A stretch of 64,000 bases of DNA from an uncultured Clostridia bacterium (GCA_934632155.1 CAKTXZ010000006.1:62001-126000); one strand, 5' to 3'; positions 8,223 to 17,654 are shown, counted from the first letter of the stretch. Notes: generated from the sequence alone by a model not told the origin. Numbers and translations are program-made.

Positions 8223-11018
8223 TCAGAAGCCGAGCAGGTCAGACACATCCGAAATAACAAAGTCCCGCAGCTTTTTCCCGTCTGCATAATAGCCGAATTC
8301 CTCCAGCTTCCGCAGGATATCGCGATCGATATGAAGGATCGCGTCGTCCAGCGCAGAGCGATAGAATTCGCCGTTGACCACCGTGTCGATCCATGCATTG
8401 CTCAGCTCACGCTCCATCATATAGGTTGCCGGATGCGACGGCGCTTCCTGAATCTGCTCCCACGAGGCGAGAATCACCGCCCGATGACCATTGTCGATCC
8501 CCAGCTGCGCAAACGCATTCTTATTGGCCGAATTCCACAGATAGGCCGGGCCGTACTGGTTGAGCATCATCTGGGCATAGGTTGTCTGCGTTTCCGTGCT
8601 CATCCACCATTGCAGAAAGCGCCAAGCCTTTTCCACATCCGCGCCTTTGAGAATCACGTCCGCGTGCGTCGCCGCCGTATAGGCGCGGTTTACGTTTCCC
8701 TCCGCATCTGCAACACCCGGGCTGAGCGCGATATCCCACAGGCCGCTGATTTCCGGCGCGCCGGTTGTCATCAGAATATAATCATTGAGCGAGGATACGC
8801 CCAGAGGCGTCAGTCCGTAACGAAAGGAATTGTAGAAATTCACGGTCTGCTTGTCAAAAGAATACAGATTGTACAAATCGCACATCAGCCTAAAGCCCCG
8901 CACCGCCTCGTCCGATCCGATCACGGCGCGCATGCCGTCCGCCGAATAGAGCTTTCCGCCCGTCTGGAAGATAAACGGCAGCGTCGCATAAAAGGGCTTA
9001 AGCCCCGAAGCCGATGAAAGCGGCACATAGAAACTCATCCCTTGCCGCCGAAGCGCCGGCATGATGCGCTCCACGTCCTCCCACGTATTGGGAAGCTCCA
9101 GCCCAAGCTGCTCCATCAAATCGCGGCGATAGAACATCACATAAAAATCCTGCCGCTCGCATAGGGCATAGATTTTATCCTCGAACACATAGGGCTGCAA
9201 AACGTTCGGGTTAAAATTCTCCTTGACAAACTGATTAAAGCCCTCCTGCGAGCTCAAATCAACCAGCGCGCCGCGCATAGCCAATTGAAACGGCAAATGG
9301 GAGGCAATGCCCAGCACGCCGTCAGGCGCCTCGTTCGCCGCCACAGCTAACAGCACCTTATTGGAATCCGCCAGCACGGACAGGCGAACGGAAATACCGG
9401 TTTCAGGGGTGAAGTACGCATCCACCATGCGCTGAAGCGTCTCAACATAGGCGACCGAGCCGGCGACCCAAAATTCCAGCTCCTGTGTATCGCCCGCGAT
9501 TGCGCCGTTTCCCTTGCCCTCGTCCGTAAAGGAATAGCAAAAACCCTTCACGCCGTTTGCCGCACGCGCCAGCAGGCCGGCCTGCGATTCCGGTATCGCA
9601 TTCTGAAAGAAGAAAAGCCTGTCGATGGCGAACACCTGATCGTACAGCTTGGGCAGCAGCGCGCCCAGCAGCTGCGCTGCCGAACCAGAGCCCTCGCTCA
9701 GCTCGCTCAGGCGGCCCGGCAAGTGCTTCATATCCCGCTGCAGCGACGCAATCATACTCGAAACAATGCGCAGGTCAACCGCGCCGCCTGGCGCCTGCGT
9801 ATCGCACAGCGCGGCCAAATCAGCGTAACAGGCGTCCAGCTGCGCGCGCCATCCATCCATCCGCGCGTCAAGGTCAGGCATATATTGCTCCATCTTCCAA
9901 ACGCGGTTCACGTCGTCCGATATGCCGACGATCTTCTTAATTTCCACGCCAACCCGGTTCATATCCATCATCACGGCGTGAATTTCGTCTGTCAGGCGCT
10001 GTTTTTTTTCGCCGTTGAAGAGCACCGAAACCGTATGCTCGCCTGCCGATAGATACATCCGGTAGGGCGCGCCTTGTGCGTCCGCAAACACAAAATTCCG
10101 ATAATCGCCCTTGGTATAGGGGGCGCCGACGCCCCGCATCTCCTCAAAGAGCGTCCGCCCGTCCAGCTCCAGATCAAAAAACGCGGGCACATCCTGCAGC
10201 GTATCCTGCGCGTAGCGCATACCAAAGCCATACCAGCCTGCCTGCTCCACCGTAAACGTCCACACAAGCCGATAGCCGGAGCCTTCACTGACCGTTCCGA
10301 TCACGTTCAGGCGTTTATGATAAACGTCATACGGACTCAGCGTCATATCCTGCACATTCGCAGGCGAAAGATAGGCGTGGGATTTGTAGGTATATTTCTC
10401 CGCTTCAATGGCGATCACCGCGTCGCCACCCGCATCCAAAGCGCTCTCGCTTGCGCGGTAGCCTCTGTAATCCGGTATCGTCTGGATCGGCGCAACGTAT
10501 ACATGCCGGATCATCACCGGCTGCGTATCGGCGCGCAGCGTCAGGCAATGCTCCCCGGCAGAAAGTGAAAAGCAAAGCGGCGACGCGTCAATGGCAGAAA
10601 AGGAACGAAGATAGTCCTCATGTGATGCCGAAAGCGCCTCCTGCCGCGCAATAAATTCATTGCCGAAGCGATCGAGCTGGTATTCCTCCGTGTCCATCCA
10701 TAAATCGTTGACCGCAGCGGCGGCCGTTTTCCCGTCCAGCGTTACCGTTACGGCGCTGTCGCCCGTCATATGCAGCGGCAGCACATAATCCAAAATCACC
10801 TGATATTCGCCCTGTGCAGGAATGCGGACGACAAAGCTTGCGCTTTCGTTTTTTTCCAGCTTTACATCCGCGCACGCCGCCTGATGAGAAGCGCATACGG
10901 CCTCCACACGCCCCGGCGCGGCGGTATCCGTCCAGCGCGCTTCGCCAAGCGCCCCTGACCCGTCCAGCGTCACCGCCGTCAGCATCGCCAGAAACAGCCA
11001 TTTTTTCATACCCTTCAT
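8223..11018 (-). CDS. Large solute-binding protein with N-terminal carbohydrate-binding-like modules
   Basis: 931 residues, more than twice a normal binding protein. A signal peptide (to about residue 27) ends in ALGEA with no lipobox cysteine. Two beta-rich modules follow (about 28-190 and 190-345; the second contains IAIEAEKYTYKSHAYL and LSAGEHTVSVLF, as in CBM6/35-like domains), then a helical linker (about 345-520), then a family-1 solute-binding domain (about 525-931; DRILDIL-type helices, YRRDLMEQLGLELPNTWEDVERI, AWRFLQWWMS). Start ATG 11018 follows GGAGG at seven bases. It is placed directly before a permease pair. How it is retained at the cell surface is unclear; binding to polysaccharide through the N-terminal modules is possible. 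Confidence 0.85.
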   Translation of the reverse strand: MKGMKKWLFLAMLTAVTLDGSGALGEARWTDTAAPGRVEAVCASHQAACADVKLEKNESASFVVRIPAQGEYQVILDYVLPLHMTGDSAVTVTLDGKTAAAAVNDLWMDTEEYQLDRFGNEFIARQEALSASHEDYLRSFSAIDASPLCFSLSAGEHCLTLRADTQPVMIRHVYVAPIQTIPDYRGYRASESALDAGGDAVIAIEAEKYTYKSHAYLSPANVQDMTLSPYDVYHKRLNVIGTVSEGSGYRLVWTFTVEQAGWYGFGMRYAQDTLQDVPAFFDLELDGRTLFEEMRGVGAPYTKGDYRNFVFADAQGAPYRMYLSAGEHTVSVLFNGEKKQRLTDEIHAVMMDMNRVGVEIKKIVGISDDVNRVWKMEQYMPDLDARMDGWRAQLDACYADLAALCDTQAPGGAVDLRIVSSMIASLQRDMKHLPGRLSELSEGSGSAAQLLGALLPKLYDQVFAIDRLFFFQNAIPESQAGLLARAANGVKGFCYSFTDEGKGNGAIAGDTQELEFWVAGSVAYVETLQRMVDAYFTPETGISVRLSVLADSNKVLLAVAANEAPDGVLGIASHLPFQLAMRGALVDLSSQEGFNQFVKENFNPNVLQPYVFEDKIYALCERQDFYVMFYRRDLMEQLGLELPNTWEDVERIMPALRRQGMSFYVPLSSASGLKPFYATLPFIFQTGGKLYSADGMRAVIGSDEAVRGFRLMCDLYNLYSFDKQTVNFYNSFRYGLTPLGVSSLNDYILMTTGAPEISGLWDIALSPGVADAEGNVNRAYTAATHADVILKGADVEKAWRFLQWWMSTETQTTYAQMMLNQYGPAYLWNSANKNAFAQLGIDNGHRAVILASWEQIQEAPSHPATYMMERELSNAWIDTVVNGEFYRSALDDAILHIDRDILRKLEEFGYYADGKKLRDFVISDVSDLLGF

Positions 11019-11047
11019 CCGTATTCCTCCACAGCGCGCATCGGGCT

Positions 11048-11075
11048 CGCGGCGCGGCCCGAAAGCCGCGCCGCG
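11048..11075 (-). other. Intergenic GC-rich hairpin after the solute-binding-protein gene
   Basis: A perfect 11-bp inverted repeat (CGCGGCGCGGC and its complement) with a 6-base loop lies between the stop of the 459-residue binding protein and the next gene. There is no T-run, so it is not a strong terminator. Such hairpins behind binding-protein genes commonly protect the upstream mRNA and lower expression of the downstream permeases (inference). Confidence 0.6.
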
Positions 11076-11089
11076 ATTTTGCCCATCGC

Positions 11090-12469
11090 TTACTTCTTGG
11101 GATAGGTTGCCTGCACAGCGGCAAGATTTTCCTCAAAGGTCTTTTCAGATTCCGCCAGCCAAGCGTTGATCTTTTCTTCCATTTCGGCAGCTACCGCGGC
11201 AGCCTCGATCTGGCCGTCATAGATCGCCTGGCGCTCATCGCCCTGCATCGAGCCGGTTGCCGTATTGAAGTCCGGCACATAGCGGTAATGGTCGCCATGG
11301 ATGGAATTTTCCATGTGCTTATACATATACATAACGCCGGCAGGGACATACTCAACCGCTTCAAACGCGGCCACGACCTCGGGATGCTGTGTGGTGGGGA
11401 TGAACAGATCGTTGTTCGCCACGGCGCGCTCGAGACGCTTGAGGCAACCGTCCTTGCCATAGGTAAGATACTTAAGCAGCAGGAAGGCCGCCTGCGGATC
11501 CTGCGCCGCCGCCGTCATCATCATCACGTCGTTATGCGCCTGCGTGCGGAAGCCTACCTCGGGGGAAAAGGGAATGGTATAAAAATCCCATTCGTAGCTC
11601 AGGTCCTTCAGCCAAGACCATGACCACGTGGAACCGTTCCAGATAATCAGGTTGTTGCCGTCCAGCACAGCGTCGGCGTCCTTGCCGAATTTCTTTTGAT
11701 AATCGTCCATCTGTCCGGCGTCAATCAGCGCCTGATTGCGCAGCTCGCCGCAGATCAGGCCGGGCACGCTCTTGAGCTCCTTGACCAGATTCACAGCCTC
11801 AATCCACGCGCCGGTCAGCTCCACGCGCCCCGTCTTCTCGTTCAGGCAGCCGTCCACCAGATTCGCATCCAGCTGCGCGGGCAGGAAATAGTCCAAATTC
11901 CACACGTTATCAATGCCGGACGTGGTCGCCGTCGTGGCCTTTTTTACCAGACGGGTAAATTCGTCGACGGTCCATTCGTCGTAGGCCGGCACGTCCTCGT
12001 TCATGCTTTCCAGCATTTCAAGGTTCAGCACCATGCAGGTAAAGCCCAACGTATAGGGCAGGCAGTAGATGTAATCGTTGTAGTAGAAGGTCTCATACTG
12101 CGCCTTGGCGACGTACTGGAAGAATTCATCGTCCGCCTCCAGAAAATCGTTGAGCGGATAGAGCCAGCCCTGCGACAGATCCACCGGGATCTCATGCCAC
12201 GGGGAACGAACCAGATCGGGCATCTGGCCGATGGCGGCCTGAGAGGCGAGCCAATCGTTGCGTTCAACGTCGTCGGGAATGGAAACAACCTCAATCTCGA
12301 TGTCGGGGTAAAGCTCGTTGAAGGCGGCGGCCAGCTCGCGATCCTCGTCGCACAGCCATGAGAAGTCCGCCAGCACAACCTTGCCGGACACGGTTTCATC
12401 CTGTGCAAGCACCGGAACGACGGCCAGTGCCAGCACAGCCGCCAGAAGCAGGGATACGAAACGTTTCAT
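11090..12469 (-). CDS. Extracellular sugar-binding protein, family 1
   Basis: 459 residues; signal peptide MKRFVSLLLAAVLALAVVPVLA followed by Q, with no lipobox cysteine. The body has the family-1 features: AAAFNELYPDIEIEVVSIPDD near the N-terminus, a hinge-region patch YIYCLPYTLGFTCMVLN and a C-terminal helix bundle (LLLKYLTYGKDG, INAWLAESEKTFEENL). It should bind an oligosaccharide outside the membrane and deliver it to one of the two permease pairs of the operon; which pair cannot be told. Next genes upstream are two GH123-like proteins. Confidence 0.88.
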   Translation of the reverse strand: MKRFVSLLLAAVLALAVVPVLAQDETVSGKVVLADFSWLCDEDRELAAAFNELYPDIEIEVVSIPDDVERNDWLASQAAIGQMPDLVRSPWHEIPVDLSQGWLYPLNDFLEADDEFFQYVAKAQYETFYYNDYIYCLPYTLGFTCMVLNLEMLESMNEDVPAYDEWTVDEFTRLVKKATTATTSGIDNVWNLDYFLPAQLDANLVDGCLNEKTGRVELTGAWIEAVNLVKELKSVPGLICGELRNQALIDAGQMDDYQKKFGKDADAVLDGNNLIIWNGSTWSWSWLKDLSYEWDFYTIPFSPEVGFRTQAHNDVMMMTAAAQDPQAAFLLLKYLTYGKDGCLKRLERAVANNDLFIPTTQHPEVVAAFEAVEYVPAGVMYMYKHMENSIHGDHYRYVPDFNTATGSMQGDERQAIYDGQIEAAAVAAEMEEKINAWLAESEKTFEENLAAVQATYPKK

Positions 12470-12532
12470 TCTGGGTTCCTCCTTAGTATGGTTTTCTATT
12501 TCCTCGGCCGCTGACGGGCCGACGGAATCCTG

Positions 12533-14122
12533 TTACGGAGCCGCCGCCGCCAGCAGGCGACGATACGCGCCGGCAAAGCGCGCCGTGCTCTCGTCAAAAT
12601 CGCCAAAGCCGCGCACACAGGAGCGTGCGATAGCGTCCGCCGCATCACGGCTGCGCGCTGCAGCCAGACAAAGCAGTTCGTAATCCTCAATCCCGGCGCG
12701 CATAGCCTCAAACCGTACCGAGCTCATCGGGCCGTCGACGTCGGGATAAAGAATGTGCGTATCCCCCGGCGGCAGCTCCACCTCGCCAAGGTTCTGCGCC
12801 TGTCCCGCCTTGCCGCAGAAGGGATCGTCCGTATAATCGTACCAATTCAGGCCCCAATGCAGATAGCCCTTCAGATCATAGACGTAGTTTCCCCAATGCA
12901 TGTAGCGCGTGCGCAGCAATGAAAAATCCAGCGTACGGTTCATATACGCGCCGCCGGGATTGCAGCAGGTATAGCACCAGAGCGTATTGCCCATTCGGCG
13001 ATAGGCTTCGAATTGAGCGCGATGCGCTTCATAATAGTGGTTCTTGGGCACGATAATATCCACCGCACCGTATAAATCATGAATTTCCACTGCGTCAATC
13101 AACGGAACGCCCGGCATCAGCATGCGTACAATGCCGGCCAGCACGCGATATTCTGCGGCGCACCCCGCATGCGGTTCGTCCGCCACGTGCTGCACCGTGT
13201 TTTCCAGCCACCCGTTTTGCGCCAGCAGCGCGCGCAGCTGCCGAAAATAATCCGCCAGGTATCGATACCCCTCCGGAGAAAGCGCGTCCAGCTCCCGCGC
13301 ACCCGTCCGAATGATAAAATGCTGATCCTCATACATTCGCCGTTCGATAACCATGCCGCTTTCCAGCCAGCGAAAGCCCATGTCAAAATACATGCGCATC
13401 AGCCGCAGCGCGCGTGAAAAATCAAAGCTGAAGCCGCCGTCAGCATTTTCCCGGCATTCAACCAGCTCCTTGGTAATCCAGAAATGCGTCTGCCGGCCAT
13501 GGCGCATCATTTCGCCATAGCGGCGAATGACCTCCCAGTGTTCCTCGCTCCACATTTCCACATGATGATACTTGGCCATGCAGTCGAACCGAAACCAGTT
13601 GATAATCTGCAGTGTTTCCTGCTTGGGCACCACCGCCCGCGCAGCGCGCACGACAACCGGAACGGCAGCCTGTTCGCCTGCAATCTCGATGAGCAGTGTA
13701 TCCAAGTAATCGCCCGGCCGCACAGTATCCGCCACGCGAATCATCACATACAGCGCCGCGTTTACGTCCGTTTCCTTGATGCGTGCCGCCTCGCCCGTGA
13801 TCGCACTCATCGCGTCGTACACCCAAAAGGGCGCGACGCGGGCAACGTCCTTCGGGTTTACAGGCTGCGTCGCCGTAAAGCCCTCCGGCCCTGTATTCTT
13901 TCCGACATACACCGCCCGCAGCCTGCGTACACTGACCTCGCCCGGCATGCCGTGTCCCGCCATTTTCCACGTGATCTCGCCGACAGGGCATTCCTCCAAC
14001 AACACTTGAAAGCAGGCGTAGCTGTTGCGGGCCACCTCCACATTCGCCGCTGCGCGGCCGTCCGCGCGGTTTCTGTCATCGGCGTAGAGCCATGTGTTCA
14101 TGTCGTAAACGCTTGCCTTCAT
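12533..14122 (-). CDS. DUF4091 / GH123-catalytic-domain-like protein (second copy)
   Basis: About 529 residues, no signal peptide. It carries HVADEPHAG near residue 320, matching the adjacent Asp-Glu pair used by GH123 beta-N-acetylgalactosaminidases in substrate-assisted catalysis, and a C-terminal region rich in Trp and Tyr (LHWGLNWYDYTDDPF, SSVRFEAMRAGIEDYELL) typical of DUF4091 proteins. Start ATG 14122 follows GGGAGGAAACGAA and overlaps the previous stop as ATGA. Predicted to be cytoplasmic, so it would act on imported oligosaccharides. Exact sugar specificity is not deducible. Confidence 0.8.
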   Translation of the reverse strand: MKASVYDMNTWLYADDRNRADGRAAANVEVARNSYACFQVLLEECPVGEITWKMAGHGMPGEVSVRRLRAVYVGKNTGPEGFTATQPVNPKDVARVAPFWVYDAMSAITGEAARIKETDVNAALYVMIRVADTVRPGDYLDTLLIEIAGEQAAVPVVVRAARAVVPKQETLQIINWFRFDCMAKYHHVEMWSEEHWEVIRRYGEMMRHGRQTHFWITKELVECRENADGGFSFDFSRALRLMRMYFDMGFRWLESGMVIERRMYEDQHFIIRTGARELDALSPEGYRYLADYFRQLRALLAQNGWLENTVQHVADEPHAGCAAEYRVLAGIVRMLMPGVPLIDAVEIHDLYGAVDIIVPKNHYYEAHRAQFEAYRRMGNTLWCYTCCNPGGAYMNRTLDFSLLRTRYMHWGNYVYDLKGYLHWGLNWYDYTDDPFCGKAGQAQNLGEVELPPGDTHILYPDVDGPMSSVRFEAMRAGIEDYELLCLAAARSRDAADAIARSCVRGFGDFDESTARFAGAYRRLLAAAAP

Positions 14123-15765
14123 TTCGTTTCCTCCCACGCCCCGGCCAGCATCGCCAGCGCCCTGTCCCGCAGCCGCGGCAGAAACGCCGCGTCGTGGGGA
14201 TACTGTTCAAAGGTCACCTTCATGCCAGCCGTTTCCTCAATCAGAGCCACCACGCGCTCGCGGCCGATTTTCTCCTCCAGCGTTCCAAGAATGCGCATGT
14301 CCTCCAGCCCCGCCTGAAACGCCGCCATACGCAGCGACGGCGCGCCGTCCTCCTGCGCCGGATAGACGCAGAATGCGTCCCCGGACGGAAAAGCCAGCCG
14401 CGCATCCGTCACCAAATAAGGATCGATTCGCTCGCGCGACTGCGATGCGTTGTAGTGGTTAAAGCCCCAATGCAGAAAGCCCGTCATACCGCTTAAATAC
14501 ATCTGCACGCCCAGCACGCGCGTCCGGCTCAGCGGCACAGAGAAAAAGCGGTTGGACACCTTTTGCGTCTGCACGCAGCAGTAATACCCCCACAGCGGGC
14601 GCACGTTGTTTGTCACAAAGGGCGCAATGGCATCCAACGCAGGCACGGGCATGGTCACATACCCCTCTTCATAAAGCCGGTAATCGGACATCGCGTCGAT
14701 TACCGTAACCGGCCCCAAGCATTCCTCCAGCAGTCTTCTCCCTTGCGCGTAGGCCTCGCGCTGCTCGTAGCCGGGCTCATCGGATACATGATACAGGCAC
14801 ATCTCCGCAACGCCCTTTTCCTGTGCATGACGTCCAAAGGCCGAAAGCAGCGCGCGCAGAAAGCTGCGATACGCCTCGCTGTCCGCACGGTCATTCCAAC
14901 CAAAAATACGCTTTTCAACGCCGTTTTCCCATGCAATTACCTGCGCTGCGGCGGCAGCGCCCCATTGGCTGAACAAATGTCCGATTTCAAAGCGTTCAAC
15001 GCCCGCCTTGCGCGCGAGCGCGGCAAAACGGTCAAAACGCGAAAAATCGAAGGAATAGCTGTCACCGTCGCGCGTGATATCCACCAGCTGCACCGGCGTG
15101 CGATACAATCCAACCGCCGTCTCCAGCGGCGGCGTCACCAGCGGCGTGAGCAGCACGTTCACGCCAAAGCGTACTGCCAGACGCATATAACGCGCCAGCA
15201 GCATCCAGAATTCCTCCGTCCACAGCGCAGCATGGTGCGCCTGCGCCATGCAGTCCAAATACATCCAGCAGGTATACAGCGGCTTGCTTGCGGTCATGGG
15301 CGGCGCAATATGCAGCTTAAAATCCACCGTTCCGTGGCACGCGCCCGTTTGCGTGGACGTCAGCGAAACGTGCAGTTCGGTCTCGCCCTGCGGCATTGGG
15401 CGCTCCTGCGCGTCGAGAATAACCGTCACGCTGCGCCAGCCGCCCAGATCGCTGCACGGAATGCCATATTCGGGGATGGGCAGCAGCGGATCAGGAAAAA
15501 GTCCGGGCGCAGTGCGCTCGTAATGCTCGTCAAAGCCGGGATAGGCCGGCAGCTGCGACGGCACCAGCACCGTCTCCCGCGCCTCCGCCCATGCGGCCGC
15601 GCTGCCGGAAAAATTTACGCCTACCAAATCCCCCTCGTCGGCGCGATAAGCGATTTGGAAAAAATACAGGCCGTTGGCGGGCATCCATGCTGCGGGCTGC
15701 ATCGGCTGCGGCGCCAGATCCATAAACACACGCTCCATCCCCGAAACGCATCTAACATCCCACAT
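14119..15765 (-). CDS. DUF4091 / GH123-catalytic-domain-like protein (first copy)
   Basis: About 548 residues, starting at ATG 15765 (MWDVRCVSG) behind GGAGGAAAGG; an ATG six codons earlier overlaps that site. It has the paired acidic residues in LYHVSDEPGYEQ and the C-terminal DUF4091 signatures TGFLHWGFNHYN and SLRMAAFQAGLEDMRILG. No signal peptide is present. It is the first gene of the operon, about 50 bp behind the promoter, and is translationally coupled to a second, divergent copy. A cytoplasmic glycosidase is likely; a GalNAc-type substrate would be the family precedent only. Confidence 0.8.
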   Translation of the reverse strand: MWDVRCVSGMERVFMDLAPQPMQPAAWMPANGLYFFQIAYRADEGDLVGVNFSGSAAAWAEARETVLVPSQLPAYPGFDEHYERTAPGLFPDPLLPIPEYGIPCSDLGGWRSVTVILDAQERPMPQGETELHVSLTSTQTGACHGTVDFKLHIAPPMTASKPLYTCWMYLDCMAQAHHAALWTEEFWMLLARYMRLAVRFGVNVLLTPLVTPPLETAVGLYRTPVQLVDITRDGDSYSFDFSRFDRFAALARKAGVERFEIGHLFSQWGAAAAAQVIAWENGVEKRIFGWNDRADSEAYRSFLRALLSAFGRHAQEKGVAEMCLYHVSDEPGYEQREAYAQGRRLLEECLGPVTVIDAMSDYRLYEEGYVTMPVPALDAIAPFVTNNVRPLWGYYCCVQTQKVSNRFFSVPLSRTRVLGVQMYLSGMTGFLHWGFNHYNASQSRERIDPYLVTDARLAFPSGDAFCVYPAQEDGAPSLRMAAFQAGLEDMRILGTLEEKIGRERVVALIEETAGMKVTFEQYPHDAAFLPRLRDRALAMLAGAWEETK

Positions 15766-15812
15766 ATACCTTTCCTCCGGCATTGCATTAGTTAAATGTT
15801 TTAATCATTTGC

Positions 15813-15842
15813 ATTATAGCATTTGTATTTTGCCCTTGTCAA
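15813..15842 (-). promoter_or_regulatory. Sigma-A-type promoter of the carbohydrate operon
   Basis: On the minus strand, a perfect -35 TTGACA (15842-15837), an 18-bp spacer and a perfect -10 TATAAT (15818-15813). The imperfect-palindromic stretch AAATG-N7-CATTT (about 15796-15812) lies just downstream, where a repressor could act. The surrounding 120 bp are far more A+T-rich than the genes. Confidence 0.8.
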
Positions 15843-15945
15843 TAGGATGTCTAATGGAAATTTAGTGAAATTTTTATCCATTTTTTCGTTTTTTATCAAT
15901 AAATGATTTATTTTTATTTAATTCTATTAATTTTTATATAAACAA

Positions 15946-15980
15946 AACCGCGGTATGCAATCTTCATGCATTCCGCGGTT
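15946..15980 (-). terminator. Rho-independent terminator of the Na/Pi cotransporter gene
   Basis: Inverted repeat AACCGCGG-N19-CCGCGGTT with further TGCA pairing inside; on the minus strand it is followed by TTTTGTTT. It lies 37 bp past the stop of the cotransporter gene and insulates the carbohydrate operon promoter from upstream transcription. Confidence 0.75.
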
Positions 15981-16016
15981 CATGGCTCATTCGGAACGTA
16001 TACGCCCGCCGGCGCT

Positions 16017-17654
16017 TTACGTATGCAGGTGCAGCACGCCGCCGTCCTTCGCAACCGACGCGATATTCATGGCATGATCGGCCACGCGCTCCAAATTATT
16101 GATTGTTTCCAGAAAGATTACCCCGCTCTTGGGCGTACAGCGATGCTCTTTAAGGCGTTCCACATGCTTTTTGCGCAAAATCTCCGTCATATCGTCGACC
16201 GATTGCTCCGCATCCTCCAGCAGCTCCATGATGCTGTCCGGCACGCCCCATTCTTCCAGACCGGCCAGCGCGCCGTCCAGCACGCGAATCACCCGCCCCG
16301 TCAGCGCGTCCATCTCCTCCATCGCCTTATCCGATATTTTCGCATTGCGCGTCACGCGCTCCTTTGCCAATCCCAGAATATTGTCCGCATGATCGCTGAT
16401 GCGCTCAATATCGTTCACCACGTGGAACAGGCCGCCGATCCGCATACTCTCATGTTCGCTCAGCTCAAGCGGCATAACGGCCACCAATCCCTCGGTGATC
16501 GCTTCCTCTAAATAATCGGAAAGCTCCTCATGATAGAGCATTTCCTTTTCCTTCGATAGATCCTGCGTTCTGAGCGCCTCCAGCGCCAGAACGATATGCT
16601 CGTGCGCCCCGCGTCCCATACGGCAAACTTCACGATACAATTGCTCCGCCGCCAGCGACGGGGTTTTGAGCAGGCGCTCGTCGTAGTACTGCAGCTTGAT
16701 GGCCTGCGTCTCCTGCTCCTGCCCAGGAATCAGCCGCTTGGCAAGCCATATCAGCACATCGCTGCATGGCAAAATCACCGCTGCGGCCGCAATGTTAAAG
16801 CTCACATGCATCGCGGAAACGCAAAGCTTGGGATTATTGGGCACCAGCCCCTCATACCATGTCGCCAGCGGCAGAAAGCAGTTCAGCAATAGAATCAGCA
16901 GCGTTTTAAGCAGGTTATAGGTCAATTGCACCATCGCGGCGCGCCGGGCGGAAACGCCCGTATTGGCCATGGCCAGAAGCGTCGGCGTGCACGCGCCGAT
17001 TTGCGCGCCCAGCACCAGAAACAGCGCCCCCTGCATGCTCACCAGCCCCGCGGCTGCCATGACCTGCACGATACCGACAAACACGGACGAGCTTTGCAGC
17101 AGCGCCGTGAGCAGCGTGCCGATGAGCACCCCCAGCAGCGGGTTGGTCACCCCGCGCATCATATCCTGAAAAATCTGCCAGTCGCGCAGCGGCTCCATCG
17201 CCTCGCTCATCAGGCTCATGCCCACAAACAGCACGCCCAGTCCCATGAACACATAGCCCGTCTGCTTGACCGTTTCCCGCTTTTCAAAGAGCATCATCAT
17301 CAGCACGCCGATGAGCGCGAACACGGCGCCTGGATCGAATTTAATCGACAGCAGCAGCGACGTCACCGTCGTGCCGATATTCGCGCCGATGATAACGCCC
17401 ACGGACTGCGCCAGCGTCAATAGCTGCGCGTTGACAAAGCCTACCACCATGACCGTCGTCGCGCCGGAGGACTGAATAATCGCCGTCACGCAAAGGCCCG
17501 TCAGCATGCCGATAAAGCGATTGCGCGTCATCAGCCCCAGAAAATGCTTCAGCTTCGGCCCCGCCGCGCGCTCCAAGCCGTCGCCCATCACGCGCATGCC
17601 AAACAAAAACAGCGCCAGCCCGCCAAAGAGGGAAATCAAAATTTGAATGCTCAC
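16017..17654 (-). CDS. Na+/phosphate cotransporter with C-terminal PhoU-like domain
   Basis: About 545 residues. The N-terminal half (to about 310) has the two inverted NptA-type repeats with the QSSGATTVMVVGFVN and LLQSSSVFVGIVQVM motifs; the C-terminal 200 residues form PhoU-like helices (LFHVVNDIERISDHADNI, INNLERVADHAMNIA). It imports phosphate with sodium. GTG 17654 is the likelier start: GGAGG lies five bases before it, whereas the ATG at 17666 has no site. It follows the lipase-like gene by 24 bp and ends at a terminator. Confidence 0.88.
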   Translation of the reverse strand: MSIQILISLFGGLALFLFGMRVMGDGLERAAGPKLKHFLGLMTRNRFIGMLTGLCVTAIIQSSGATTVMVVGFVNAQLLTLAQSVGVIIGANIGTTVTSLLLSIKFDPGAVFALIGVLMMMLFEKRETVKQTGYVFMGLGVLFVGMSLMSEAMEPLRDWQIFQDMMRGVTNPLLGVLIGTLLTALLQSSSVFVGIVQVMAAAGLVSMQGALFLVLGAQIGACTPTLLAMANTGVSARRAAMVQLTYNLLKTLLILLLNCFLPLATWYEGLVPNNPKLCVSAMHVSFNIAAAAVILPCSDVLIWLAKRLIPGQEQETQAIKLQYYDERLLKTPSLAAEQLYREVCRMGRGAHEHIVLALEALRTQDLSKEKEMLYHEELSDYLEEAITEGLVAVMPLELSEHESMRIGGLFHVVNDIERISDHADNILGLAKERVTRNAKISDKAMEEMDALTGRVIRVLDGALAGLEEWGVPDSIMELLEDAEQSVDDMTEILRKKHVERLKEHRCTPKSGVIFLETINNLERVADHAMNIASVAKDGGVLHLHT

